Positions 51,874-59,802 of a stretch of DNA of 64,000 nucleotides are shown here, one piece after another. The position numbers and the translations under genes are program-made. The notes under the pieces were generated by a model. It saw nothing but the letters and a program-made list of their open reading frames with translations. It did no database searches and was not told the origin of the DNA. Source of the DNA: Poriferisodalis sp965221945 (GTDB lineage Bacteria; Actinomycetota; Acidimicrobiia; Acidimicrobiales; Poriferisodalaceae); the NCBI RefSeq assembly GCF_965221945.1, contig NZ_OZ244925.1:1116001-1180000 (forward strand), in the 5' to 3' direction. The stretch's first letter is position 1, and the number at the start of each line of letters is the position of its first letter.

Positions 51874-53124
51874 ATGTCGCACACGGAGCCAACACACGCG
51901 TCCTTCGACGTGCGATCAAAGATGGCGTCGGGCCTGCCCCCTCCCGCGCCCACCTGGACGCCGATCCAGCGCTACAGCTTCGTCGGCGGGAACAACGATT
52001 CGCCAAGCGTGCCAGTGGGCGGACTGGCCGAGGCGGCCGTCAACGCCATCAACAGGCACGGCCCAGCACTCGCCACGTACAACCTCGGCGGCAACCCGCA
52101 GGGCTACGAGGCGCTGCGAGAGTTCATCGCTGCGAATCTGGCAGCCGAGGCTGCATTGCCCATCAGCGCCGACGATGTGCTCGTGGTCTCGGGTTCGCTG
52201 CAGGCACTGGACCTGGTGATTGCGGCCTTCGTCGAACCGGGCGATGTCGTGGTTGCCGAAGAAGCCACCTATGGCGGGATCATCTCGAAGCTCACCCGGG
52301 CGGGAGCGCGCTGTGAGCCGGCCCGACTCGACGATGACGGCATCGTGCCCGAAGCGCTCGATCAGTTGCTCGGTGAGCTGGCCTCGCAAGACCGCCTTCC
52401 CAAGCTCATCTACACGATCCCGACCGTGCAGAACCCGACCGGCTCGGTCATGCCGACCGAACGACGGCACCAGTTGCTGGAGGTTGCCCGGCGGTGGGAT
52501 GTCGTGATCTTCGAAGACGACTGCTACGCCGATCTTCAGTGGGATGGCGAGCGCCCGCCGGCCATCGCTGCGCTGGCACGCGACGGCCGCGATGTCGGCC
52601 GGGTTGTGTACTGCGGGTCGTTCTCGAAGTCCATTGCGCCGGCGCTGCGTGTGGGCTTCATCGCTGCGGAAGCACCGGTGATGCGACAGCTCTTGGCGCT
52701 CAAGGACGATGCCGGCACGGGCGCTGTCGAGCAGCTGATTCTGGCGGAGTATTCGGCGGCGCACTTCGTCGACCACGTGCGCGAGCTTCGAGCCACGCTG
52801 CGCGAGAAGTGCCACGTCATGCGTCACGCCGTGGCGACGCACTTCGGCGCGTTGTCGCAGGTGGCGATCAAGCTCGGCGGGCCAGTGCAGGTGACCGATC
52901 CCAAGGGCGGCATCTTCGTGTGGCTGACGTTTCCATCCGGCACCGACACCGCCCGCTACCTGGCGCCCGCCGCTGAGCGGGGAATCCAGTTCAACGAGGG
53001 CGCGGCCTGGTCAGTCGACCCGCAGTGGGGTGCGCGGCGCATGCGCCTGTGTTTCGGCAGCCTGTCCCACGATGACATCCGCGGCGGCGTTGCTGCCCTC
53101 GCCGAGGTGATCGCCGCCAGCTAA
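51874..53124 (+). CDS. PLP-dependent aminotransferase, class I/II (MocR/2-aminoadipate type)
   Basis: 416 residues from ATG 51874. Motifs: YNLGGNPQGYEALREF near the N-terminus, TIPTVQNPTGSVMP, FEDDCYADLQWDG (Asp for pyridine N) and GSFSKSIAPALRVG with the Schiff-base lysine. No helix-turn-helix domain is present, so it is an enzyme rather than a MocR regulator; AAT-I family such as 2-aminoadipate aminotransferase. Its stop is directly followed by copy 3 of the dispersed element. Confidence 0.87.
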   Translation: MSHTEPTHASFDVRSKMASGLPPPAPTWTPIQRYSFVGGNNDSPSVPVGGLAEAAVNAINRHGPALATYNLGGNPQGYEALREFIAANLAAEAALPISADDVLVVSGSLQALDLVIAAFVEPGDVVVAEEATYGGIISKLTRAGARCEPARLDDDGIVPEALDQLLGELASQDRLPKLIYTIPTVQNPTGSVMPTERRHQLLEVARRWDVVIFEDDCYADLQWDGERPPAIAALARDGRDVGRVVYCGSFSKSIAPALRVGFIAAEAPVMRQLLALKDDAGTGAVEQLILAEYSAAHFVDHVRELRATLREKCHVMRHAVATHFGALSQVAIKLGGPVQVTDPKGGIFVWLTFPSGTDTARYLAPAAERGIQFNEGAAWSVDPQWGARRMRLCFGSLSHDDIRGGVAALAEVIAAS

Positions 53125-53126
53125 GC

Positions 53127-53304
53127 GGCCGCGCGGATAGGCGACGTTTCGGAACGCTGCTTTCACGCCTTCTTTGTGCAAATTTGCCGTCTGCGGCGGC
53201 ATTTCTGCACAAAGTCCGACGCCGAGCAATTCTCTGCGCAAGATTGCCGCCTACAGCGGCATTTCTGCACAAAGTCGGGAAGACGGGGCCTGTCAGCCTC
53301 GCCG
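53127..53304 (+). repeat. Dispersed palindromic element, copy 3, with doubled core
   Basis: Starts with the same end GCGCGGATAGGCGACG and contains the hairpin CTTTGTGCAAATTTGCCG / CGGCATTTCTGCACAAAG. A second hairpin of the same type (TCTGCGCAAGATTGCCG / CGGCATTTCTGCACAAAG) follows 40 bp later. The far end is less conserved. It fills the gap between two converging stop codons (53124 and 53305), where it could act as a bidirectional terminator. Confidence 0.8.
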
Positions 53305-55053
53305 CTAGCCGCGGCCGTGGCGCAGGAGCTTGCCGGGGGTGGCCCCGGTGCACTCGCCGTCTTGGAAGGTCTCGACGCCATTCACCAGGATGTGCCGGTA
53401 ACCGTGTGCACGCTGGACGCGCCGCCACTCGCCCCCTGGCAGGTCGTAGACCGCGTCGCCGATCCATTCGGGATCGATGGCCAGCTCGTCCATGTCATAC
53501 ACGAGCACGTCGGCCGGGGCGCCTTCTTTGAGCACGCCACGGTCCTTGAAGCCGGCGGCATGGGCTGCGAGCGCCGACATCCGGTAGTGCGCTTCCTCGA
53601 CGGTCACGCGCTTGTGGTCCCGGACGATCCAGGCCAGGAAATCGGTCGTCCACGCACCGCCGGAGAAGAACTTGGTGTGCGCCCCGCCGTCGGACACGCC
53701 AGGGATCGTGTACGGCGAGTCGGTGTACACGGCGGACATGTGATCCACGTTGAACTCGGGACCCTGGCCCAGGAACTCGGTCCGGAGATCGGTCTCGAGC
53801 GAGAGGTCCAGCATCACGTCGATGTAGTGCTTGCCTTCGGTTTCGGCAATCTCGCCGAGCGACCTGCCCACGTAGGACTGAAGGTCTTCGCGCCGGGTCA
53901 CGCCCTGCACGACCAGCTTGCGCGGAGGCCCGCCGACGGCGCCTTGCGTGTTGGCGAACAGCGTCGCCGCCTCGTCGGTCTCGGCACGCAGCCGCTCGCG
54001 GATGGCCGGATCGGACATCTTGCGGATCTTGTCCTCCAGCGAGCCCGTGGTGGCCTCGCGCCACGCCGGGCTCGAGTCGTACAGGTTCCATTCGTCGAGC
54101 GAGAAGGCGAATCCCGTGCGGATCGAGGCACCCTGGCCGAAGATGCGCAGCCCGTCGTTGTGGGCCTGCTCCAGCCATTCGAGCCGCTCCTCGTGCACCC
54201 GCGGGTTGCGCTGGCTGACCGGCACCACGTTGTCGATAATCGGCCGGCCGCAGACTTCCGCCAGCCGTCGCTTGAAGGAGAGGTCCTCAGGGTTGTTGAC
54301 ATCGGCGCTCGTGGCCTGCGTCAGCTGGATGAAGCCCTCGTCGCGCTCGCGCAGTACCTCGGCCAGCACGAAGATGTCGTCGTCGATCATGGTGTCGGTG
54401 ACCATCGGCGTGCCGTCGAAATCGGACTGTGTGGAATTGGGGCCGAGACGCTGGATGGAGAAGCCGCACAGCCCGGCATCCATGCCCTCGTGCAGCAGGC
54501 GCTGCATCTCCTTGCGTTCGGCGTTGTTGGCCGGCCGCGACTTTGCAGCTTCAAGGCCCATCACGTAGATCATCAGCGACGCAGTCGGCATGTACTGCAG
54601 GACGTTCACACCCTTGGGCGCCGCATCCAGCGAGTCCAGGTACTCCGGGATGGTCTCCCAGTCCCACTTCGGCAGCATCCCTTCCTGCATCGCCGCAAGC
54701 GGGATGGCCTCGGTGCGCACCATCGTGAGCATCGACCGCTCACGGAATTCGGGCTTGCACGGGGCGAAGCCGAAACCGCAGTTGCCGAGCACGACCGACG
54801 TCACTCCGTGCCAGCTCGAAATGGAGCAGTACGGGTCCCAGCGGATCTGCGCGTCGTAGTGGGTGTGCAGGTCGATGGTGCCGGGTGCCACGATGCAGCC
54901 GCCGCCGTCGATGACCTCTTTGGATGGCTTGTCCGGGCGGCCGCCGATCTGGGCGATGCGACCGTCGGATATCCACAGGTCTCCCCGGAAGCTGGGCACC
55001 CGAGTCCCGTCGACGATGGTGCCGTCCTTGATGTGAACGTCGTATTCCTCCAC
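53305..55053 (-). CDS. N-acyl-D-amino acid deacylase family amidohydrolase
   Basis: 582 residues; GAGGGGG precedes GTG 55053. His63-x-His65 in DLHTHYDAQ, GNCGFGFAPC (metal-associated Cys), and VSDGGAHTKFFSGG mark the D-aminoacylase subgroup of the amidohydrolase superfamily, which also includes dihydropyrimidinase-like enzymes of unknown substrate. Divergent FN3-like or transporter partners are absent. Upstream on the same strand are the SDR and epoxide-hydrolase-like genes, 126 bp away. Confidence 0.86.
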   Translation of the reverse strand: MEEYDVHIKDGTIVDGTRVPSFRGDLWISDGRIAQIGGRPDKPSKEVIDGGGCIVAPGTIDLHTHYDAQIRWDPYCSISSWHGVTSVVLGNCGFGFAPCKPEFRERSMLTMVRTEAIPLAAMQEGMLPKWDWETIPEYLDSLDAAPKGVNVLQYMPTASLMIYVMGLEAAKSRPANNAERKEMQRLLHEGMDAGLCGFSIQRLGPNSTQSDFDGTPMVTDTMIDDDIFVLAEVLRERDEGFIQLTQATSADVNNPEDLSFKRRLAEVCGRPIIDNVVPVSQRNPRVHEERLEWLEQAHNDGLRIFGQGASIRTGFAFSLDEWNLYDSSPAWREATTGSLEDKIRKMSDPAIRERLRAETDEAATLFANTQGAVGGPPRKLVVQGVTRREDLQSYVGRSLGEIAETEGKHYIDVMLDLSLETDLRTEFLGQGPEFNVDHMSAVYTDSPYTIPGVSDGGAHTKFFSGGAWTTDFLAWIVRDHKRVTVEEAHYRMSALAAHAAGFKDRGVLKEGAPADVLVYDMDELAIDPEWIGDAVYDLPGGEWRRVQRAHGYRHILVNGVETFQDGECTGATPGKLLRHGRG

Positions 55054-55179
55054 GGGTCCCCCTCAACTGGAGTCCGGCACGCGCGAAGTCGGTGCGTGTC
55101 GGTAGCGATCCGGCGGTCACCGCTGGCGACGCCCCCGAGCGACCAGCACCGCCGATGTCCCGATGTTAGGCGTCGGGGG

Positions 55180-55959
55180 TCAGAAGATGCTGAAACCGCC
55201 GTCGATCTTGATGACGTCGCCCGTGTGCCAACGCGCAGCATCGCTCATCAGGTACACAGCGATGGCTCCGAAGTCGTCCGGCACGCCCCACCGGCGCATG
55301 GGAATACGTTGCATGACATTGTCGACGAACTTGTCCCAGGTGAACAGCCGCTGGGTCATGGCGGTGTCGACCCAGCCGGGGATGATGGCATTGGCGTTGA
55401 TGTTGTAGCGAGCCATCTCGACCGACAGGCTCATCATCATCGCCAGCACCCCTCCCTTCGTGGCCGCGTAGGCCTGACCGCGTGCCGAGCCCTGGATGGC
55501 GGTGCCGCTCGAGGTCAGCACCAACGATCCGCCCTCACCCTGGGCGATCATCTGGCGAGTTGCGGCGCGCAACGTGAAGAACACGCCGTGCAGGTTCACG
55601 TCGATGACGCTGTACCAGTCCTCGTTGGAGTGCTCGTGGAAGCCCTGCCGGTTCTGCGTGCCGATGCCTGCATTCGGAAAGCAGGCATCGATGCGCCCGT
55701 AGCGCTCGATCACCGCAGCCATGCAGTTCTCGACCTGCTCCTCGTCGGAGACGTCACAGCGAAGCGCGCTGGCGGACGGGTTGATCTGCTGCAACTCGGC
55801 CTCGGCCGTCGAGTTCTTGTCGGGATTCGTGCCCCAGACGCTGACGTCGGCTCCCGCGGCTGCGATGCCGCGGGCGTAGCCGAGTCCGATGCCGCCGTTG
55901 CCGCCCGTGATGACCGCGACTTTGCCGGTCAGGTCGAAGCCGTCGTACTGATAGGCCAC
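55180..55959 (-). CDS. Short-chain dehydrogenase/reductase
   Basis: 259 residues. TGGNGGIG nucleotide loop, catalytic Ser in LTSSGTAI and Tyr-Lys in AYAATKGG, RWHTGDVIKIDGGF at the C-terminus. It begins 7 bp after the limonene-epoxide-hydrolase-like gene and is probably cotranscribed with it. Substrate unknown. Confidence 0.88.
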   Translation of the reverse strand: MAYQYDGFDLTGKVAVITGGNGGIGLGYARGIAAAGADVSVWGTNPDKNSTAEAELQQINPSASALRCDVSDEEQVENCMAAVIERYGRIDACFPNAGIGTQNRQGFHEHSNEDWYSVIDVNLHGVFFTLRAATRQMIAQGEGGSLVLTSSGTAIQGSARGQAYAATKGGVLAMMMSLSVEMARYNINANAIIPGWVDTAMTQRLFTWDKFVDNVMQRIPMRRWGVPDDFGAIAVYLMSDAARWHTGDVIKIDGGFSIF

Positions 55960-55966
55960 GGCCGGC

Positions 55967-56365
55967 TCAACCGCTCTTGATCTGGCGCATGAACGTGCCG
56001 TTGTCGAAGTAGTCGCGCCAGAAGGTGATCAGGCCGTCGTTGACTTCGAAAATGCCCATGACAGGTAGCTCGATCTGTCGACCCGAACCAGTGTGAAAGC
56101 GGTCGACGCGCTCATTCATGACCGTGTTGCCGGTGGCGGTCTGGCGGATGACCTCGAACTCGACCGGACCGGCGCCTCCCAGCATCGGCGTCAAGAATTC
56201 GCGCATCTTGTCGCGTCCGTCCATGTCGCCGATCGGGACGTTGTCGTAGTACACGTCCTCCGCCACGTGGGACATCGCTGCTTCGAGGTCCTTGGCCTCG
56301 ATGTCGGCGATGAAGTTGTCGACGACTTCGGTGGGTGAGTCGCCGGAATGGTCGGGTTCTGACAT
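55967..56365 (-). CDS. Limonene-1,2-epoxide hydrolase-like protein
   Basis: 132 residues; AAGGAG about 11 bp before ATG. NTF2-like fold with the Asp-Arg-Asp set of limonene epoxide hydrolases: Arg86 and Asp88 in NERVDRF, Asp118 in WRDYFD. These would activate water to open an epoxide without a covalent intermediate. The downstream SDR could oxidise the diol formed. A 9-bp perfect hairpin lies 23 bp upstream. Confidence 0.83.
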   Translation of the reverse strand: MSEPDHSGDSPTEVVDNFIADIEAKDLEAAMSHVAEDVYYDNVPIGDMDGRDKMREFLTPMLGGAGPVEFEVIRQTATGNTVMNERVDRFHTGSGRQIELPVMGIFEVNDGLITFWRDYFDNGTFMRQIKSG

Positions 56366-56387
56366 GACTGCGCTGCTCCTTGAGTGG

Positions 56388-56410
56388 GGCGGCTGACGTA
56401 CTCAGCCGCC
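56388..56410. promoter_or_regulatory. Perfect stem-loop upstream of the epoxide hydrolase gene
   Basis: GGCGGCTGA and TCAGCCGCC form a 9-bp stem with loop CGTAC, 23 bp from the start of the gene at 56365. Could be an operator or a 5' leader structure; there is no T tract to make it a terminator. Confidence 0.45.
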
Positions 56411-56589
56411 AACGGCCTGTTCCTAGCACGCAGCGTGATCCGGTGCCGCAGGGGCGGTCTGCGAGATTGCGGGAGCGGAGCGGCGGCCGGGCCTAGCTGA
56501 GTACTCATGGCCCCGAAGCCCTGCCGCAGCGAACGAGTGGCTGTCGGGAGGGGGCTGCCCATACGCGCTGCGTCTAAGGTCACCGAACT

Positions 56590-57999
56590 ATGGGACCACA
56601 GCAGCAATCCGAAGCTGCAACGGCGGACAACCGACCACTTGCGGGGGTCCGGGTATTCGAAATCAGCATCGCCGTGGCGGCACCGTGCTGCGGCAAGGCA
56701 ATGGCCCATCACGGGGCGAAGGTCTTCAAAGTTGAGGCCCGCAGCTATCCCGATGTGGCGCGAGCGTTCGGCTCAGCATGGGCCCGCGAACCCGAGCTGG
56801 CCGACGTCTTTTGCGACACCGGCCCGTACGTGCCCGAAATGTCTGCCGGCAAGCGCTCGGTGGGCCTCGAGCTGAAGCACCCCGAGGCACTCGAAGCAGC
56901 GAAGCGCTTGCTGGCCACCTGTGACGTCTTCCTGACGAATTTTGCGGCACCCGGCATTGCCGAGCTCGGACTCGACTACGCCTCGGTCGTCGAGGTGTCC
57001 CCGAACATCATCTATGCGGGCATGACCGGCTTCGGCGTGGACCCGGACAAGCCGTACTACCCGTTCCGTGCCTTCGGGCCGAACCAGGCCCCGCTGGTGG
57101 GATGGGATGCGCTCACGGGCTTCCCCCACGAGGAGCCTGCCGGCATTCCCTCGATCGCACCGCCCGACTACATGGGCGGCCTGCACACCATGCTGGCCAT
57201 CGTCAGCGCCCTGCATGAACGGGACCGCACCGGGGAGGGCCGATTCATCGACATCAGCCAGCTGGAGACCACGGTGTCGTTCTTGGGGCCGTACCTGGTC
57301 GGCCAGGACTTGGGCGTGCCTGAACCGTTCCGCAACGGCAACCGGGTGTCGTGGGCAGCGCCCGCTGGCATCTACCCGTGTGCCGGCGACGATCGCTGGG
57401 TGGCCGTGGAGGTGCAAAGCGATGACGCATGGCGTTCGCTTGCCGCGCTCGCCGAATGGTCCGCAATCGACGCGTACGACGGCAGCGCGCAGCCGGCTCT
57501 GTCGAGGTACCCGCACGACACGCTCGCCGACCGCATCGCCAACCACGACGCCATCGACGCTGAGCTCTCGTTGTGGACCGCCCGCCGCAGCGCGCAGCAG
57601 GCCGCCGCCGAGCTGCAGGCGATTGGCGTTGCGGCCTATGAAGTGCTCGATCATCGCGGCGTGATGGCCGATCCCCAAGTGCACGACCGCCGCCCGTACT
57701 CGGTGGTGCCAAGCCCGAGATTGGGACGGGACCTGTTCGTTCGCAATCCGCTGCGCATGAGCCGAACGCCGCCCTATGTCACGCGAGCGGGTCCGAACAT
57801 GGGCGGCGACACGGTCGATGTGCTCACCGAGCTCGGCTATTCGGACAGCGAAGCGGCGCAAATGGTTGCCGACGGGGTGGCATTCGCCGACGCCCGGCCC
57901 GAAGTCATCCTGGAGCGCCCCTTCGACCGGTGGTACGAATCGGTCGGGATAGCGGAGTTCTACGACGCCGACGGCAACGTCACCGGTGGTGCGGCGTGA
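56590..57999 (+). CDS. CaiB/BaiF family III CoA-transferase, catalytic subunit
   Basis: 469 residues. Opening GVRVFEISIAVAAPCCGKAMAHHGAKVFKVE is the family start; the catalytic Asp is at about 193 (APPDYMGGLHTMLAI), and FIDISQLET follows. Moves CoA between an acyl-CoA and a carboxylic acid. The downstream gene overlaps its stop as GTGA and is a homologue lacking the Asp, so the two probably form a heteromeric enzyme like benzylsuccinate CoA-transferase. Substrate unknown. Confidence 0.87.
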   Translation: MGPQQQSEAATADNRPLAGVRVFEISIAVAAPCCGKAMAHHGAKVFKVEARSYPDVARAFGSAWAREPELADVFCDTGPYVPEMSAGKRSVGLELKHPEALEAAKRLLATCDVFLTNFAAPGIAELGLDYASVVEVSPNIIYAGMTGFGVDPDKPYYPFRAFGPNQAPLVGWDALTGFPHEEPAGIPSIAPPDYMGGLHTMLAIVSALHERDRTGEGRFIDISQLETTVSFLGPYLVGQDLGVPEPFRNGNRVSWAAPAGIYPCAGDDRWVAVEVQSDDAWRSLAALAEWSAIDAYDGSAQPALSRYPHDTLADRIANHDAIDAELSLWTARRSAQQAAAELQAIGVAAYEVLDHRGVMADPQVHDRRPYSVVPSPRLGRDLFVRNPLRMSRTPPYVTRAGPNMGGDTVDVLTELGYSDSEAAQMVADGVAFADARPEVILERPFDRWYESVGIAEFYDADGNVTGGAA

Positions 58000-59222
58000 G
58001 CGCCACACCCCAACGACAGGGCCCGTGGGCCGGCGTGCGGGTACTCGACATGACCGGGCTGTCGGGTGCGTACGGAACCCGGGTGTGGGCGGCGCTCGGT
58101 GCCGATGTGATCTGCGTGGAGCCGCCCGACGGAAGTCCAATTCGCAGGATGCCGCCGCTGGCGCCGGGCCATGAGGGTCCCGAAGCGAGCCTGTGGTGGG
58201 CCTACTACGGCGCGACCAAGCGCAGCGTCGTGCTGGACCCAACCGATGCCGACGATGCCGCGGCGCTGGTGGCCCTGATCGGGTCGGCCGACGTGGTGCT
58301 CGACGACGCGCTGCCCGCCATCCAGGACTCCTATCCGTGGCTGGCAGACAGCGACCAGGGAGGCCTCGGAGTGGCCGGCATCGTCGAGAGGTTCCCGCAC
58401 GTGACGTGGGTGTCGATCACGCCGTTCGGCATGACGGGGCCGCGTCGCGGCTGGCGCTCGTCGAACCTCATCGGCTGGGCATCGTGCGGGTTGGCGTCCA
58501 CCGTGGGATTCCCGCACGGTCCGCCGCTGACACCGGCGGGCGAGATCGGCGTGCTGATGCACGGTGCGTCGCTGCATGCGGTGATCGGCTCGATGATGTC
58601 GGTGCGTGCGCGCAACCAAGCCACGGCAGCCGGCGAGCTGGCGCTGGGCCAGACCATCGATCTGTCGCTGCAGGAGGTCGGGCTGTGGCTCTCGCCCGAG
58701 ACGGGCGTGCCGCTGTACCTCGACGACCAGGTGCCGAGGCCTCGTGCCGGTAATCGCCGGCCGGTCACGAGCCCGATGGGCATGTACCCAGCGTCCGACG
58801 GTTATGTCGCCATCATCGCCATCCAGCCGACGCACTGGAATGCAGTGGCGCAGTGGGTGAACGAGCTCACCGGCAACGAGGGCATTCTCGACGAGATCTT
58901 CGTGGACATCGTGGTGCGCCGCGAGGCCCTCGAGGCGGTGGACGCGTGGGTAGAGGAACTGACGACTCAGTTCACCAAGCAGGAGTTGTTCGTCGAAGGC
59001 CAGCGGCGACGCATTCCCATCACGCCGGTCAACACCGTGGGCGATTTGCGCCACGACCCGCACCTCGAAGCAGTCGGCTGGTGGCGGACCGAGGAACATC
59101 CGGTGCTGGGCGACTTCACGGTGCCAGGTTCGCCGTTCACCACCGATGTCGACTGGTGGGCCTGGCAGCGCGCCCCGATCCTGGGCGAGCACACCGACGA
59201 AGTGCTCAGCGAGTTGAGCTGA
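57996..59222 (+). CDS. CaiB/BaiF family III CoA-transferase, partner subunit
   Basis: 408 residues from GTG 57996, overlapping the upstream stop. GVRVLDMTGLSGAYGTRVWAALGADVICVE and TPFGMTGPRRGWRSSNL are family motifs. Where the catalytic Asp is expected the sequence reads GVLMHGASLHAVIG, so this subunit is likely inactive alone and structural. Confidence 0.85.
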   Translation: MSATPQRQGPWAGVRVLDMTGLSGAYGTRVWAALGADVICVEPPDGSPIRRMPPLAPGHEGPEASLWWAYYGATKRSVVLDPTDADDAAALVALIGSADVVLDDALPAIQDSYPWLADSDQGGLGVAGIVERFPHVTWVSITPFGMTGPRRGWRSSNLIGWASCGLASTVGFPHGPPLTPAGEIGVLMHGASLHAVIGSMMSVRARNQATAAGELALGQTIDLSLQEVGLWLSPETGVPLYLDDQVPRPRAGNRRPVTSPMGMYPASDGYVAIIAIQPTHWNAVAQWVNELTGNEGILDEIFVDIVVRREALEAVDAWVEELTTQFTKQELFVEGQRRRIPITPVNTVGDLRHDPHLEAVGWWRTEEHPVLGDFTVPGSPFTTDVDWWAWQRAPILGEHTDEVLSELS

Positions 59223-59262
59223 TCTGACCGGCCTCGTGAAGAGCGCTGGGCCGCCCGAGGTC

Positions 59263-59616
59263 TCAGGGCGCTTCGCTTGCTTCTTCAGTGCTTGGGAGCT
59301 TGGCTTGCTGAGCTACGCGGACACCGGCCGCAGCCGTCGCAGCCTCTGACGGCATGCCGATACCCAGATAACCCTCAATACGTGCAAGACGCTGGCCGTT
59401 TTCGACGACAATCGAACGCACTGTGCCGAGCTCGCCGCGTACCCCGCTGATCTCGCCGCGGACCCCGCCGAGCTCGCCGCGTAGCTCGTCGCGTATCCCG
59501 GTGATCTGAGCGCTCATGTCGTCGCGGAGTTTGTCGCTGGATCTTTGCTGGTGCCACACGATCGCCAATGCCGCCAGCACCATCGTGCCAACTTGCGCGA
59601 GCGCGCTCAGCTCCAT
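59263..59616 (-). CDS. Small membrane-anchored coiled-coil protein
   Basis: 117 residues: one N-terminal TM helix (about 6-22), then a helix of 7-residue repeats (RGELGGVRGEISGVRGELGTVR) to about residue 85 and an Ala-rich tail. Same architecture as the protein at 660 but different sequence. The -10-like CAATAAT lies upstream. No family function known. Confidence 0.6.
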   Translation of the reverse strand: MELSALAQVGTMVLAALAIVWHQQRSSDKLRDDMSAQITGIRDELRGELGGVRGEISGVRGELGTVRSIVVENGQRLARIEGYLGIGMPSEAATAAAGVRVAQQAKLPSTEEASEAP

Positions 59617-59802
59617 GTGCCGAACGGTAGCAGCCTCTGCAGAGACCCTCGTCAGAATTATTGAAATTGACTGAAACTCTGCACCACATGGTTCACGTCA
59701 CGAGGTCGTCCAGTGAGGCCACGTTTGCGACCAGCCCGGTGCGGCATCGGCGAATCCTGTGAGGCACCCTTGGAACAGTCGCACCGGGCAGCGACATGGC
59801 AT

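Noticed and set aside
53176..55980. Very long open frame (934 codons) on the plus strand
   Set aside because: It is the antisense of the amidohydrolase and SDR genes; such shadows are common at this base composition.
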